The notes under the pieces were generated by a model that saw nothing but the letters and a program-made list of their open reading frames with translations, searched no databases and was not told the DNA's origin. Of a stretch of DNA of 35,777 bases, positions 15,131 to 24,488 are shown piece after piece. The DNA is from an uncultured Granulosicoccaceae bacterium (GTDB lineage Bacteria > Pseudomonadota > Gammaproteobacteria > Granulosicoccales > Granulosicoccaceae): positions 1 to 35,777 of the forward strand of contig CALJAA010000056.1 of the NCBI GenBank assembly GCA_938028465.1, written 5' to 3'. The position numbers and the translations under genes are program-made. Every line of letters begins with the position of its first letter. Position 1 is the stretch's first letter.

Positions 15131-16099
15131 TTAACAGCGTTGTGGGAAATGGCATGACACCGAATGGGTGCCTTGCAGCTCCAACTCGGGGCTTTCTTTC
15201 TTGCATTGATCCTGAGCAAGCCAACATCGTGGATTAAACGCACAACCACTCGGTGGTGACAAGGGTGATGGTAATTCACCTTCTAATTGGATCCGATTTT
15301 TTTCAAGCGTAGGATCAGCAACCGGCGTAGCAGACAACAAAGCTTGCGTGTAAGGGTGTTGCGGATTGGTAAATATTTCTTCAGTACTACCAGATTCAAC
15401 CACTCGACCTAAGTACATCACTAATATTTCATCGGCCATGTGTTTTACTACGGATAAATCGTGCGAAATAAACAAATAGGTTAAATTGAGTTTGTCTTGT
15501 AGCTCAACTAAGAGATTTAAAATTTGCGATTGAATGGATAAATCCAATGCCGAGACAGGCTCATCCAGCACCAACAACTTAGGTCTAAGCATCAATGCAC
15601 GGGCGATGGCGATACGTTGTCGTTGACCACCTGAAAACATATGCGGGTAACGATCGTAGTGCTCGGTTCGTAAGCCAACTAATTGCAGCATCTCTCGAGC
15701 TTGCTCTTCACGTTGGGCGGCAGTTATCTCAGGCTTGTTGATCAACAATGGCTCGCACAATATTTGGCTGATCTTCTGTCGCGGGTTGAGCGAGCCGTAC
15801 GGGTCTTGAAATACAAGCTGCACAGACGATCGAATCTCGCTTGCCGCCGGCTCATCCGCTTTTATCGTTGTACCATCGAGCGTGAACGAGCCTTGACCCG
15901 GTGGTTCGATCATACTGATCACCCGCGCTAGCGTCGATTTACCACAACCGGACTCACCAACAACAGCAAGTGTTTTACCGGCCTGCAGATTAAACGAGGT
16001 GGTACTCAATGCACGCACCGTAGCGCTCTTACCAAATAGACCCGTGCGTACCGTATAGAAACGGTTGATGCCTTCAGCTTGTAAAAGTGTTTCACTCAT
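15131..16099 (-). CDS. dppF: peptide ABC transporter ATP-binding protein, DppF/OppF type
   Basis: 322 residues from the ATG at 16099, which overlaps the dppD stop (TAATG). Walker A is GESGCGKST (48-56), the Q-loop is QLVFQDPYGSLNPRQ, the ABC signature is SGGQRQR (156-162) and Walker B is LLVLDEP (175-181). The C-terminal oligopeptide-transporter extension (GCAFNPRCWLAQDQC and a final Cys pair) is typical of Dpp/Opp ATPases. It pairs with DppD to drive peptide uptake. The longer upstream start would sit inside dppD and is unlikely. Confidence 0.92.
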   Translation of the reverse strand: MSETLLQAEGINRFYTVRTGLFGKSATVRALSTTSFNLQAGKTLAVVGESGCGKSTLARVISMIEPPGQGSFTLDGTTIKADEPAASEIRSSVQLVFQDPYGSLNPRQKISQILCEPLLINKPEITAAQREEQAREMLQLVGLRTEHYDRYPHMFSGGQRQRIAIARALMLRPKLLVLDEPVSALDLSIQSQILNLLVELQDKLNLTYLFISHDLSVVKHMADEILVMYLGRVVESGSTEEIFTNPQHPYTQALLSATPVADPTLEKNRIQLEGELPSPLSPPSGCAFNPRCWLAQDQCKKESPELELQGTHSVSCHFPQRC

Positions 16100-17073
16100 T
16101 ACGCTACTGACGCCGATTTGCCTAAAGGATAATGACAACGCACTGAAGTAGGATCGTCGCTATTGGCGATTGGTACTTCTTTCACGCATAGTTCGGTTGC
16201 AAATTCACATCGCGGTGAAAACAAACAACCCGATGGCCGATCAAATTGCCCCGGCACAACACCAGGAATGCTAGGCAACATCTTGCCTGTAGCCCGCTCA
16301 GGCAAGGCAGCTAGCAAGGCGTGCGTATAAGGGTGACGGGGCGTTGCAAACAAAGCTTCGACTGATTGCTCTTCAACTTTTTGACCAGCGTATTGCACAC
16401 TCACGCGTTGCGCCGTTTCCGCCACGACACCCATATCATGAGTAATCAGCACCAGCGCCATATCATGCTGTTGATTAAGCTCCAATAACAACTCGAGTAT
16501 TTGTGCTTGTATGGTTACATCCAGCGCGGTCGTGGGTTCGTCAGCAATGAGCAGCTTAGGCTTGCAAGCAATAGCCATCGCAATCATCACTCGTTGGTTC
16601 ATGCCACCTGAAAGCTGGTGTGGAAATGCACCAAGTCGCTTGGTAGGTTCAGGTATTCCGACCATTTCCAGTAACTCAACAGCACGATGCTTTCGTTCTC
16701 GTCTGCTCAATGGCAAGTGCGCCTTAAGTGCTTCGCGCAATTGAAACCCAACCGTAAAGCACGGATTAAGGCTGGACATGGGTTCTTGAAAAATCATCGA
16801 CATGTCTTTACCAACAATATCGCGTCGTTGTTTTGAATCTAAGCCTGCAAGATCGACCCCGTTAAACATCATACTATCCGCGGTAACAGTGGCAGTCCAA
16901 GGTAGCAAACCCATCACCGCTAACATGGATACTGATTTTCCAGAACCTGATTCGCCAACAATGGCTAAGACATCATTAGCACCGACCGCTACATCAATAC
17001 TATCAACTGCGCGAAACGGCCCTTGCGAGGTTTTAAATTCGACCGTGAGATTGTTAACTTCAAGCAGTGCCAT
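16099..17073 (-). CDS. dppD: peptide ABC transporter ATP-binding protein, DppD/OppD type
   Basis: 324 residues. Walker A GESGSGKS (about 40-47), Q-loop [13 protein letters not shown], signature LSGGMNQR, Walker [13 protein letters not shown] and the switch His in ITHDMGV are all present. The C-terminal [15 protein letters not shown] motif is the oligopeptide/dipeptide transporter C-terminal domain. It starts four bases after the dppC stop, in the canonical dppBCDF order. Confidence 0.92.
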   Translation of the reverse strand: MALLEVNNLTVEFKTSQGPFRAVDSIDVAVGANDVLAIVGESGSGKSVSMLAVMGLLPWTATVTADSMMFNGVDLAGLDSKQRRDIVGKDMSMIFQEPMSSLNPCFTVGFQLREALKAHLPLSRRERKHRAVELLEMVGIPEPTKRLGAFPHQLSGGMNQRVMIAMAIACKPKLLIADEPTTALDVTIQAQILELLLELNQQHDMALVLITHDMGVVAETAQRVSVQYAGQKVEEQSVEALFATPRHPYTHALLAALPERATGKMLPSIPGVVPGQFDRPSGCLFSPRCEFATELCVKEVPIANSDDPTSVRCHYPLGKSASVA

Positions 17074-17077
17074 GACA

Positions 17078-17983
17078 TCAACTCCGCTTTAGCTTGGGGT
17101 CGAGTGCATCACGCAAACCATCGCCCATTAAATTAATCGATAACACCGTAATCAATATCGCCAAACCCGGCAGCGTAACTAACCACCAAGCACGCAATAT
17201 AAATTCTCGTGCTTCCGACAACATTGTGCCCCACTCTGGTTTAGGCGGCTGCGCGCCCAGGCCAAGAAACCCTAATGCAGCGGCATCGAGTATTGCCGTA
17301 GAAAACGACAGGGCGGCTTGCACGATAATGGGGGCAAGACAATTTGGGAGCACGGTGATGAACATCAAACGCAAGGTCCCTGAACCCACCATTCGCGCAG
17401 ACGTTACGTAGTCTTTAGGTAGTTCGGCCAACACAGCGGCACGAGTGAGCCGCACATACTGCGGCTGCAATACTATTGCAATCGCTAACATTGCATTGAT
17501 TAACGATGGCCCTAGTATCGCCACCATAACCAAAGCCAGCAACAAGCTAGGGAACGCTAAAATCACGTCCATCAAACGCATGATCATGATTTCGACCCAA
17601 CCACCAACAAAACCTGCGATCAATCCAATCGTGACGCCACTTAGCAATGAAATGGACACAACGATAAGCCCAATAAAAAACGAAAACCGAGCACCGTGAA
17701 TTAAGCGCGATAACATGTCACGACCAACCGCATCGGTACCGAGTAAAAATTCGGTTGTGCCGCCCTCTTGCCAAAACGGTGGCTGAAGTAAATGGTCGCG
17801 GTATTGATCAGAAGGCGAATACGGTGCGAGAACATCAGCGAATATCGCAATCAAAATAAATGATAGGAAAACAATGAGCCCGGCAACTGCACCGCGATTT
17901 TCGCTAAAGTAATTCCAGAACTCCCGGAAACGGCCAGGTCGCTGTTGCTCAATGGCTTCAATTTGTGTATCAACAATAGCCAT
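17078..17983 (-). CDS. dppC: peptide ABC transporter permease, DppC type
   Basis: 301 residues with about six membrane helices. An N-terminal cytoplasmic segment and first helix ([23 protein letters not shown]) come before a conserved periplasmic region with [19 protein letters not shown], the DppC/OppC hallmark. The ATPase-coupling loop is [19 protein letters not shown]. The C-terminal [20 protein letters not shown] is also characteristic. It overlaps dppB by one base and forms the channel with DppB. Confidence 0.92.
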   Translation of the reverse strand: MAIVDTQIEAIEQQRPGRFREFWNYFSENRGAVAGLIVFLSFILIAIFADVLAPYSPSDQYRDHLLQPPFWQEGGTTEFLLGTDAVGRDMLSRLIHGARFSFFIGLIVVSISLLSGVTIGLIAGFVGGWVEIMIMRLMDVILAFPSLLLALVMVAILGPSLINAMLAIAIVLQPQYVRLTRAAVLAELPKDYVTSARMVGSGTLRLMFITVLPNCLAPIIVQAALSFSTAILDAAALGFLGLGAQPPKPEWGTMLSEAREFILRAWWLVTLPGLAILITVLSINLMGDGLRDALDPKLKRS

Positions 17984-18990
17984 TAGGATTTTCTGATCTT
18001 TGGGTTAATGATGCCGTAGAGTAAATCAACAAATAAATTGACTAACATCACCATACCAGCGATGAGCATCAAGCCGCCCTGCACTACTGGATAGTCGCGG
18101 CTTCTTATCGATTCCACCATCCACTTACCAATGCCAGGCCACGAAAATATCGTTTCAGTGAGTATGGCGCCGGCTAGCAAAGTACCTACAGACAAACCAA
18201 TGACTGTTATCACCGGTATTAAGGCATTGCGCAACGCGTGCAAACCGTTAATGCGGAACGGACTTAAGCCTTTTGCTCTTGCTGTGCGAATGTAATCCTC
18301 GCTTAACACTTCAAGCATGGCTGATCGAGTTTGCCGCGCAATAACGGCCAGTGGAATGGTGCCCAACACAATGGTTGGCAATATTAAATGATCTATAGCG
18401 GATCTAAAAGCACCTTCCTGGCCTGACCGCCACGCATCGATCAACATAAAGCCTGTTTCAGCCGGGAAATAATACAGCAAGGAGATACGCCCAGATACGG
18501 GTGTCCATCCAAGCGTGCCAGAGAAGAAAATTATCAGCAGAAGTGCCCACCAAAATATCGGCATTGAAAAACCAACCAACGCGGTTGACATCAATAATTG
18601 ATCTGGCCACTTACCGCGATAAATAGCCGCAACGATACCGGATGGAATGCCGATAATAATTGAAAAAATAATGGCACAAACTGATAATTCTAACGTTGCG
18701 GGGAACAAAGCAAAAAACTCATCCCATACCGGGCGCTTAGTACGAAACGAGATACCCAGATCACCCCGCAGCATTCCGGATAGGTAATCCCAATATTGTT
18801 GCCATAACGGTTGGTCATAACCGTATTGAGCAAGCAACTTGGCATGACGCTCAGCGCTCATCCCTCGCTCGCCAGCCATGATTAGAATCGGATCACCCGG
18901 TATTAAGCGGATAAACAAAAACGTAATGATCGACACCCCGATAAAAGTCGGGATAGTGGTACCGAGACGCTTTAATACAAATTGAATCAC
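17983..18990 (-). CDS. dppB: peptide ABC transporter permease, DppB type
   Basis: 335 residues, about six membrane helices. The N-terminus FVLKRLGTTIPTFIGVSIITF and FIRLIPGDP are diagnostic of DppB/OppB. The coupling motif DYIRTARAKGLSPFRI contacts the ATPases. The C-terminal VETIFSWPGIG-like motif (TETIFSWPGIG) and VQGGLMLIAGMVMLVNL complete the family pattern. It starts 15 bases after the peptidase stop. Confidence 0.92.
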   Translation of the reverse strand: MIQFVLKRLGTTIPTFIGVSIITFLFIRLIPGDPILIMAGERGMSAERHAKLLAQYGYDQPLWQQYWDYLSGMLRGDLGISFRTKRPVWDEFFALFPATLELSVCAIIFSIIIGIPSGIVAAIYRGKWPDQLLMSTALVGFSMPIFWWALLLIIFFSGTLGWTPVSGRISLLYYFPAETGFMLIDAWRSGQEGAFRSAIDHLILPTIVLGTIPLAVIARQTRSAMLEVLSEDYIRTARAKGLSPFRINGLHALRNALIPVITVIGLSVGTLLAGAILTETIFSWPGIGKWMVESIRSRDYPVVQGGLMLIAGMVMLVNLFVDLLYGIINPKIRKS

Positions 18991-19005
18991 GATGAAGGCG
19001 CAGCG

Positions 19006-20106
19006 TTATGTACGAGCCACAAATTGCAATTGCTTGCTAAATGTAGTCAGTGATTCGGAGCCTGATTCGGTGATTAATACATCGTCTTCAATGCGTACAC
19101 CAAAATCGTCTATCTCATAAAGCCCTGGCTCAACCGTAAACACCATGCCAGCTTCAAGCAGTTGTTTATTACCGCGCATAATGTAAGGGTCTTCGTGAAT
19201 ATCACGGCCCAAGCCATGGCCTGTTTTATGTCTTATTCGTTCTGCATAAGCCGAGGCTTCTAGTACAGCCGTAGTCGCATCATCCACATCGTGCGCAGTG
19301 ACGCCTGGCTTAGATGCAGCCAAACCGGCAAGATTAGCCTCAAGCACGGTGTTGTAGATTGATTGCTGACGATCATCACAATACTCTACAAAAAAGGTGC
19401 GGGTCATATCAGCGCATACCCCTTGGTATCGAGCGCCGAAATCTAACAACAAGGCATCACCTGCTTTGATCGCGTAATCACTTCGAGCTTGCGCATGGGA
19501 GTTGGCTGAATTTGTGGCAGCTGCAACAATGGGTGAGAATGCCATTCCACTCGCGCCATTGGCTAACAACCGTTGTACGAGAATGCTCTCTATTTGTGTC
19601 TCTGTCATTCCTATGCGAACTTGTTCAAGTGTTTCACTTAAAGATTGTTCTGAAATAGCAATCGCGCGACGCATTGCCACAAGCTCATCGTCGGTTTTAT
19701 ACAACCGTAAAGATGCGATCGCTACTTGAGCATCAACTAGTTCACAACTTGGCAACGCCTGTTTGATCGCGTGATGCTCAAATACGCGCATCACTTGGCC
19801 TTCCACACCAATACGATTAAACGGCTTGCCTTTAAGCAAAGTATCAAACGCACCTTGATAACCCGCTTGGTCACGCCAATCAACCACATCGCCTTCAAAA
19901 TTGATTGCCGCGAATGAACTCATCTCAAGATTAGGCACAACAGCGCAAGGCGCACCTTCAGCAGGTATAAACACCACAAGAGGGCGTTCGTTTACATGAA
20001 ATTCTTTTTTAAATAGGCGTGAAAAGTTCGAACCCGGCACCAATGCCAAGGCATCAAGTTGTTGATCACGTGCTATTTGCTGATAAGCCTGAACAGGGTT
20101 ATTCAT
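19006..20106 (-). CDS. M24-family Xaa-Pro peptidase (PepQ/PepP-like)
   Basis: 366 residues. An N-terminal creatinase/prolidase domain (1-130) precedes the pita-bread metallopeptidase domain. All five metal ligands are present: Asp222 (LLLDFGAR), Asp233 (ADMTRTF), His297 (TGHGLGRDIHE), Glu326 (FTVEPGLY) and Glu340 (GVRIEDDV). It hydrolyses the bond next to proline, either Xaa-|-Pro dipeptides or N-terminal Xaa-Pro in longer peptides. No signal peptide is evident, so it acts in the cytoplasm on imported peptides. Lying between dppA and dppB, it is probably made with the transporter and supplies the first breakdown step. Confidence 0.92.
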   Translation of the reverse strand: MNNPVQAYQQIARDQQLDALALVPGSNFSRLFKKEFHVNERPLVVFIPAEGAPCAVVPNLEMSSFAAINFEGDVVDWRDQAGYQGAFDTLLKGKPFNRIGVEGQVMRVFEHHAIKQALPSCELVDAQVAIASLRLYKTDDELVAMRRAIAISEQSLSETLEQVRIGMTETQIESILVQRLLANGASGMAFSPIVAAATNSANSHAQARSDYAIKAGDALLLDFGARYQGVCADMTRTFFVEYCDDRQQSIYNTVLEANLAGLAASKPGVTAHDVDDATTAVLEASAYAERIRHKTGHGLGRDIHEDPYIMRGNKQLLEAGMVFTVEPGLYEIDDFGVRIEDDVLITESGSESLTTFSKQLQFVART

Positions 20107-20196
20107 GTTTTATATAATTTTATTGGGAAGAACTGGAGCCGTTGAATTACGGCTCCAGCTTGACTTAAACAACATCAAACGCAATAGCGATGATGC

Positions 20197-21792
20197 TTAC
20201 TTTTCGATGCTAACGCCATAGAAGATATGGCCACCAAATGGATCGATTTTGAAGTCTTTCACTTCTTTGCGAACTGGCTTGTACACAATAGAGTGAGCGA
20301 TCGTAGCCCATGGCGCTTGCTCTTTAAAGATACGCTGTGCATCTTTGTAAAGTGCAGTTCGCTCAGCTGGGTCAGATACCGTTTTGGCTTTTTGAATCAC
20401 ATCATCAAAAGGCTTATGGCACCACTGAGCGCGATTTGATCTTTCAACACCATCACAACCTAGCAGCACTGCTAAGAAGTTATCTGGATCGCCATTATCA
20501 CCAGTCCAACCTAGTAGCACAGCACCTTTACGGTCTAGATTTTTAGACAGCTTTAGGTACTCGCCCCACTCGTACGAAATAATCTCTACTTCAACGCCAA
20601 CTTGCTTCATGTCTTCCTGCATGAGTTCAGCCATGCGTCGTGCGTTAGGGTTATACGGACGTTGCACTGGCATTGCCCAGATTTCCATTTTTAGATCAGT
20701 AACGCCTTCGGCTTCTAACATCGCTTTAGCCGCTTCTGGATCATACGGATCATCAACAGTGGTTTCGTCGTAAGACCAAATGGTTGGTGGGATTGGGTTT
20801 TTAGCAATCTTGCCTGAACCTTGGAATACCGCATCGAGAATGGCTTGCTTGTTGATTGCCATATTAAGTGCCTTTCGCACGTTTACGTTATCGAATGGTG
20901 CTACTTGTGTGTTGTAGGCAAGGTAGCCAACATTTAAACCTTCTTGCTCCATCAATGTAATGGACTCATCCGCAGCCATCTGCTCAAGATCAGCGGGGTT
21001 AGGATAAGGCATTACGTGACACTCACCAGCAAGCACGCGCTGGTAACGAACTGACGCATCAGTTGTGATAGCAAACACTAGGTTTTTAATTGCAGCTTCA
21101 CCTGCCCAGTAATCAGCATGAGAGGCGTAACGAATAACCGCATCTTTTTGATAAGCAACATACTTAAATGGGCCTGTACCAATCGGTTGTTGATTAACCA
21201 TCTCTGGTGTACCGGCTTCCATCATCATCTCGCCATACTCAGCCGACATGATCGATGCGAAGTCCATACCTAAGTTTGCGATCATAGGTGCCTCAGGGCG
21301 GTTAAGTACAAACTTGACTGTGTTGTCATCAACTTTTTCGATTGATGCAATTAAGTCAGGCATAGACATGCCACCAAAGTACTCCCATGTTCCACCAGAC
21401 ACACCGTAGTAAGGGTGATCTTCAAGACGCTGACGATCGAATGAGTAGATGACATCGTCTGCATTCATGTCACGAGTTGGCGTGAAGTATTCCGTTGTAT
21501 GAAACTTTACGCCTTTGCGTAAATTAAACGTGTACTCAAGACCATCTTCTGAGACTTCCCAGCTCTCAGCCAAGGCGGGTGCGATAGTCGTAGTGCCACG
21601 CTCAAACTCAACCAGCTTGTTGTAGAGTTGACGCGATGATGCATCAAACGTTGTGCCCGATGTATACAGCGCAGGGTCAAAACCATCTGGCGACCCTTCC
21701 GAACAGTACACTAGCGTTTGCGCTGCTAACGTAGAACTGACCGACATACCCAAAAGGGTTAATGCGCCGGCTAAACCATGTATTTTTTTCAT
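20197..21792 (-). CDS. dppA: periplasmic peptide-binding protein, DppA type
   Basis: 531 residues. The signal peptide is MKKIHGLAGALTLLGMSVSS through ALAAQ-like TLAAQ at about 24. The mature N-terminus LVYCSEGSPDGFDPALYTSG is the DppA signature, followed by LYNKLVEFERGTT and LAESWEVSEDGLEYTFNLRKGVKFH of family-5 solute-binding proteins. The start is supported by GAGGAA just upstream. It delivers di- or oligopeptides to DppBC; relatives bind haem or murein tripeptide, which the sequence alone cannot exclude. It is the first gene of the operon, whose promoter should lie just upstream of 21792. Confidence 0.93.
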   Translation of the reverse strand: MKKIHGLAGALTLLGMSVSSTLAAQTLVYCSEGSPDGFDPALYTSGTTFDASSRQLYNKLVEFERGTTTIAPALAESWEVSEDGLEYTFNLRKGVKFHTTEYFTPTRDMNADDVIYSFDRQRLEDHPYYGVSGGTWEYFGGMSMPDLIASIEKVDDNTVKFVLNRPEAPMIANLGMDFASIMSAEYGEMMMEAGTPEMVNQQPIGTGPFKYVAYQKDAVIRYASHADYWAGEAAIKNLVFAITTDASVRYQRVLAGECHVMPYPNPADLEQMAADESITLMEQEGLNVGYLAYNTQVAPFDNVNVRKALNMAINKQAILDAVFQGSGKIAKNPIPPTIWSYDETTVDDPYDPEAAKAMLEAEGVTDLKMEIWAMPVQRPYNPNARRMAELMQEDMKQVGVEVEIISYEWGEYLKLSKNLDRKGAVLLGWTGDNGDPDNFLAVLLGCDGVERSNRAQWCHKPFDDVIQKAKTVSDPAERTALYKDAQRIFKEQAPWATIAHSIVYKPVRKEVKDFKIDPFGGHIFYGVSIEK

Positions 21793-22136
21793 ATGAATTC
21801 CTCTTCGCTTTTTAGTTTTAATTAATGGTGCAATTGAGTGCCCGTACTAAGCGCGTGCGAATTGCAATAACGAGTCATTTTTGTATGCGAACATTCGCCA
21901 ATGGATGTGCGAACCTACCTATTGAGTGTACCGACTAAGCTGTTCAAAATGAAGCCTTTTAAAATACAAACTTATTGTTTGGGTATTCTCAACAATGCAA
22001 TTACGCTACACCATAATCATTATTTTTCAAACGTTTAACCGTATTATTTAAAGCGTTTTACTATTAAATTTTGTAGCTAACAAAAATCTACTTTTGATCT
22101 TTACTCCTTCACACGTTGTTACCGAAGGATACGATC
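21793..22136. promoter_or_regulatory. divergent intergenic region between dppA and luxI
   Basis: 344 AT-rich bases without a coding region, holding the start signals of both divergent units. The GAGGAA ribosome binding site of dppA is at the left edge and GAAGGA of luxI at the right. I searched by eye for a 20-bp lux-box-type palindrome (CT-N12-AG core) and found no convincing one. Two similar TGCGAAC stretches (about 21887-21893 and 21911-21917) may be coincidental. Confidence 0.5.
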
Positions 22137-22748
22137 ATGTCTACAGTTGTCATTGGAAAAGCAAGCGATAGAAACATCACTCCACGCTTAATGGAGCAAA
22201 TGTTCAAATTACGTTATGACGTTTTTCACGAAAAGTTAGGCTGGCAAGTTGATGGAACCAATCAACAAGAACGCGACGACTTCGACTATCTCAACCCAAT
22301 CTACATGATTGCAGGCGATCAACAACATGCACAAGGCTGTTGGCGTTTACTACCCACCACTGGCCCTAACATGCTGGCCAATACGTTCCCGCAATTGCTG
22401 CGCGGAGAAAAAATGCCAATCACAGAATCTATTTGGGAGCTAAGTCGTTTTGCTGTAACGAGCGCATCACGTCGCTACAAAGGGCAAATCTATTTAAGTG
22501 ACTTAACTTACGCCATGATTGATGAGCTCATTACTTTTGCTGATAGCAAACGCATTAATCAATATGTGACTGTAACTAGCGTTTCGGTGGAACGACTAAT
22601 GAAGCGCTGCGATATTCCAATGATTCGATTTGGCGATGGCGAATCAACCATGGTTGGATCAGTTGAATCGGTTGCTTGTTGGATACCCGTAAACGAGCAA
22701 TTTAGAAATGCTGTTGCACACGCCAATGAAGCGCTTAAAACAGCGTAA
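22137..22748 (+). CDS. acyl-homoserine-lactone synthase (LuxI family)
   Basis: 203 residues from the ATG at 22137, with GAAGGA just upstream. The ten-odd invariant LuxI residues are present at expected spacing: Arg26, Phe30, Trp36 (LRYDVFHEKLGW), Asp48 and Asp50 (DDFD), Arg70 (CWRLLP), Phe84, Glu101 and Arg104 (WELSRF). It makes an N-acyl-homoserine lactone from S-adenosylmethionine and acyl-ACP or acyl-CoA. The chain length cannot be inferred. It is convergent with, and overlaps by 14 bases, the cognate luxR-type gene. Confidence 0.95.
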   Translation: MSTVVIGKASDRNITPRLMEQMFKLRYDVFHEKLGWQVDGTNQQERDDFDYLNPIYMIAGDQQHAQGCWRLLPTTGPNMLANTFPQLLRGEKMPITESIWELSRFAVTSASRRYKGQIYLSDLTYAMIDELITFADSKRINQYVTVTSVSVERLMKRCDIPMIRFGDGESTMVGSVESVACWIPVNEQFRNAVAHANEALKTA

Positions 22749-23463
22749 TGCGTGACTGAGTAACCGCTTTGGCAACGGCTTGAGGACGATTAGCTACTTC
22801 CATTTTGTTTATTGCATTTTTTAGATGGAAGGTTACTGTGCTCTCGGAAAGATTCAGTATTCTAGAGATCTCCCAAGCCGTTTTACCATTAGCCGTCCAT
22901 TGCAAACACTCACACTCCCGCACGGTGAGTTGGGATTCCGGCGTTTCGCCACCAACGGCGTTAACCACTCGTTTAAGGGCCTCGTGAGTAGATTGCGCAA
23001 TAAATTGAGTATGGAAGCGAGTATCTTTTATTGTTGTTGGGCTATATCTTTCCGATGAGCCCAAGCTCATCATGCCCCATTCACCACCAGGACCATGAAC
23101 TGGCACACTTACGCCCTGACGTAAACCGTAAACCATGGCTTCGCTCATCACTTCACGCTCAGCCGCACCGCGCCTACCTTTTGTGACCGCAAGCTGCGAC
23201 CATTCAATGGCGGATGTATTGACGCTGCAATGTTTAACAGTCGGATCTGAATACATGTACCCCGCGCTGTCATAATGTTCGCGCCAAGGGTCGGGGAACC
23301 CGTTTAGGATAACGATGTTTTCAACGAGAGGAAAATACGCCCCGTAAATAAAGTGTTCAAACCCTAGGGTGTGTGCAAATGTTTTGCACACTTCTTTAAT
23401 CTCGTCCTGGGTTGCGCAGGAAGAGAGAGACTCAGAATACTCAAATAATCGTTCTAGTTTCAC
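22735..23463 (-). CDS. LuxR-family quorum-sensing transcription regulator
   Basis: 242 residues from a GTG at 23463. The autoinducer-binding domain (about 1-165) keeps the ligand residues Trp60, Tyr64, Asp73-Pro74 and Trp88, and a Gly at 117 (TraR W57, Y61, D70, P71, W85, G113). The C-terminal GerE-type helix-turn-helix is LTVRECECLQWTANGKTAWEIS through TVTFHLKNAINKM (179-221). It binds the signal made by the neighbouring synthase and regulates promoters through lux-box sites. The tail-to-tail overlap with luxI means each 3' end is transcribed antisense to the other. Confidence 0.94.
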   Translation of the reverse strand: MKLERLFEYSESLSSCATQDEIKEVCKTFAHTLGFEHFIYGAYFPLVENIVILNGFPDPWREHYDSAGYMYSDPTVKHCSVNTSAIEWSQLAVTKGRRGAAEREVMSEAMVYGLRQGVSVPVHGPGGEWGMMSLGSSERYSPTTIKDTRFHTQFIAQSTHEALKRVVNAVGGETPESQLTVRECECLQWTANGKTAWEISRILNLSESTVTFHLKNAINKMEVANRPQAVAKAVTQSRITLF

Positions 23464-23707
23464 GACCCGTGTCTCTTAACGATGAGTCAGGTCACCAGCT
23501 GTGCTATCAAAACCATTGTTGCAGTTGCAAACAAAAGGTAATAAACACGACCCTTCAAGCCACAATTATGGTTACATTTAACCAATTGCGGTTGTTGCTT
23601 ACGTTATTTTGCATGAAGCTTACCGCAATTAATAGGTTTTTTGCCGCAACCGAGCGGTTAAAACCACAACCATTGTTCAAAGATGAATCAATAATTCTGG
23701 AAATCAT

Positions 23708-24373
23708 ATGAAAGACGCGCAAACCTTATTGAAAGATGTCGAGCTTTTTAATCATCTAACCGATGAGCAAATCAGTGAGCTTGCGGGTCAATCACGCGAA
23801 GTGCAGTTTCGAAAAAACGCTATTTTAATGACGGAAGGCGATGCTGGCGAATCCATGTATGTGATCGCATCAGGCCTCGTGAAAGTGTTTGTCAGTGACG
23901 ATGACGGTAAAGAATTGGTGCTCTATGAGCAAGGTGAAGGCGCTGTTATCGGCGATATCGCGCTGCTCGATGATGAACCACGATCTGCATCAGTCGCTAC
24001 TCTTGAAAACACAACCGCAGTGATGATCAACAAATCCGATTTTTTACGCACCATGCAATCAAGCCCCGAAATGGCCTTAGGCATCATCCGCTCCCTAACA
24101 CAACGTCTGCGTCAGGCGACTGAAGGTAGCCGTAGCCTTGCATTAGATAACGTTTATCGGCGCCTTGCAGACAAACTGCTAGAGCTCAGCGAAGAAGCCG
24201 GTGACGGTGTTATGCAACTATCAAAAAAATATTCTCACCAAGAGCTTGGCAACATGATCGGCGCATCCAGAGAGATGGTTGGAAAAGTCATGGCCGAACT
24301 GATCAAAGGTGAGTATGTAGAGTTACGCGACGGTATTATTTTTATATTGCGTAAACTGCCTCGACATTGGTAA
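23708..24373 (+). CDS. Crp/Fnr-family transcription regulator
   Basis: 221 residues. An N-terminal cyclic-nucleotide-binding domain (about 12-125) has a phosphate-binding-cassette-like IGDIALLDDEPRSASV, where Asp83 replaces the Glu that contacts ribose in E. coli CRP, while Arg92-Ser93 are kept. A C-terminal winged helix (about 145-215) carries YSHQELGNMIGASREMVGKVM. Its Arg-Glu and Lys positions resemble the CRP recognition helix (RE, then Arg). There is no N-terminal cysteine cluster, so it is not an FNR-type oxygen sensor. The ligand is uncertain. It lies 244 bases from luxR in divergent orientation, so the two share a promoter region. Confidence 0.9.
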   Translation: MKDAQTLLKDVELFNHLTDEQISELAGQSREVQFRKNAILMTEGDAGESMYVIASGLVKVFVSDDDGKELVLYEQGEGAVIGDIALLDDEPRSASVATLENTTAVMINKSDFLRTMQSSPEMALGIIRSLTQRLRQATEGSRSLALDNVYRRLADKLLELSEEAGDGVMQLSKKYSHQELGNMIGASREMVGKVMAELIKGEYVELRDGIIFILRKLPRHW

Positions 24374-24460
24374 GCGGTAGGGGTAAGCGGCGTATCGCTT
24401 CATCACACGCAGACTGTCCTCGCCGCAAATAGTCAGACCGTCATCTGCACAAATACGTTT

Positions 24461-24486
24461 GTCATCCCCGCGAAGGCGGGGATGAC
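24461..24486. repeat. GTCATC...GATGAC hairpin between convergent genes
   Basis: A perfect 11-bp stem (GTCATCCCCGC and GCGGGGATGAC) encloses a GAAG loop. There is no T-tract on either side, so it is not a textbook terminator. Its outer GTCATC/GATGAC ends match the larger hairpin at 34699-34737, suggesting a dispersed palindromic repeat that may also end transcription or stabilise mRNA. Confidence 0.8.
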
Positions 24487-24488
24487 AG

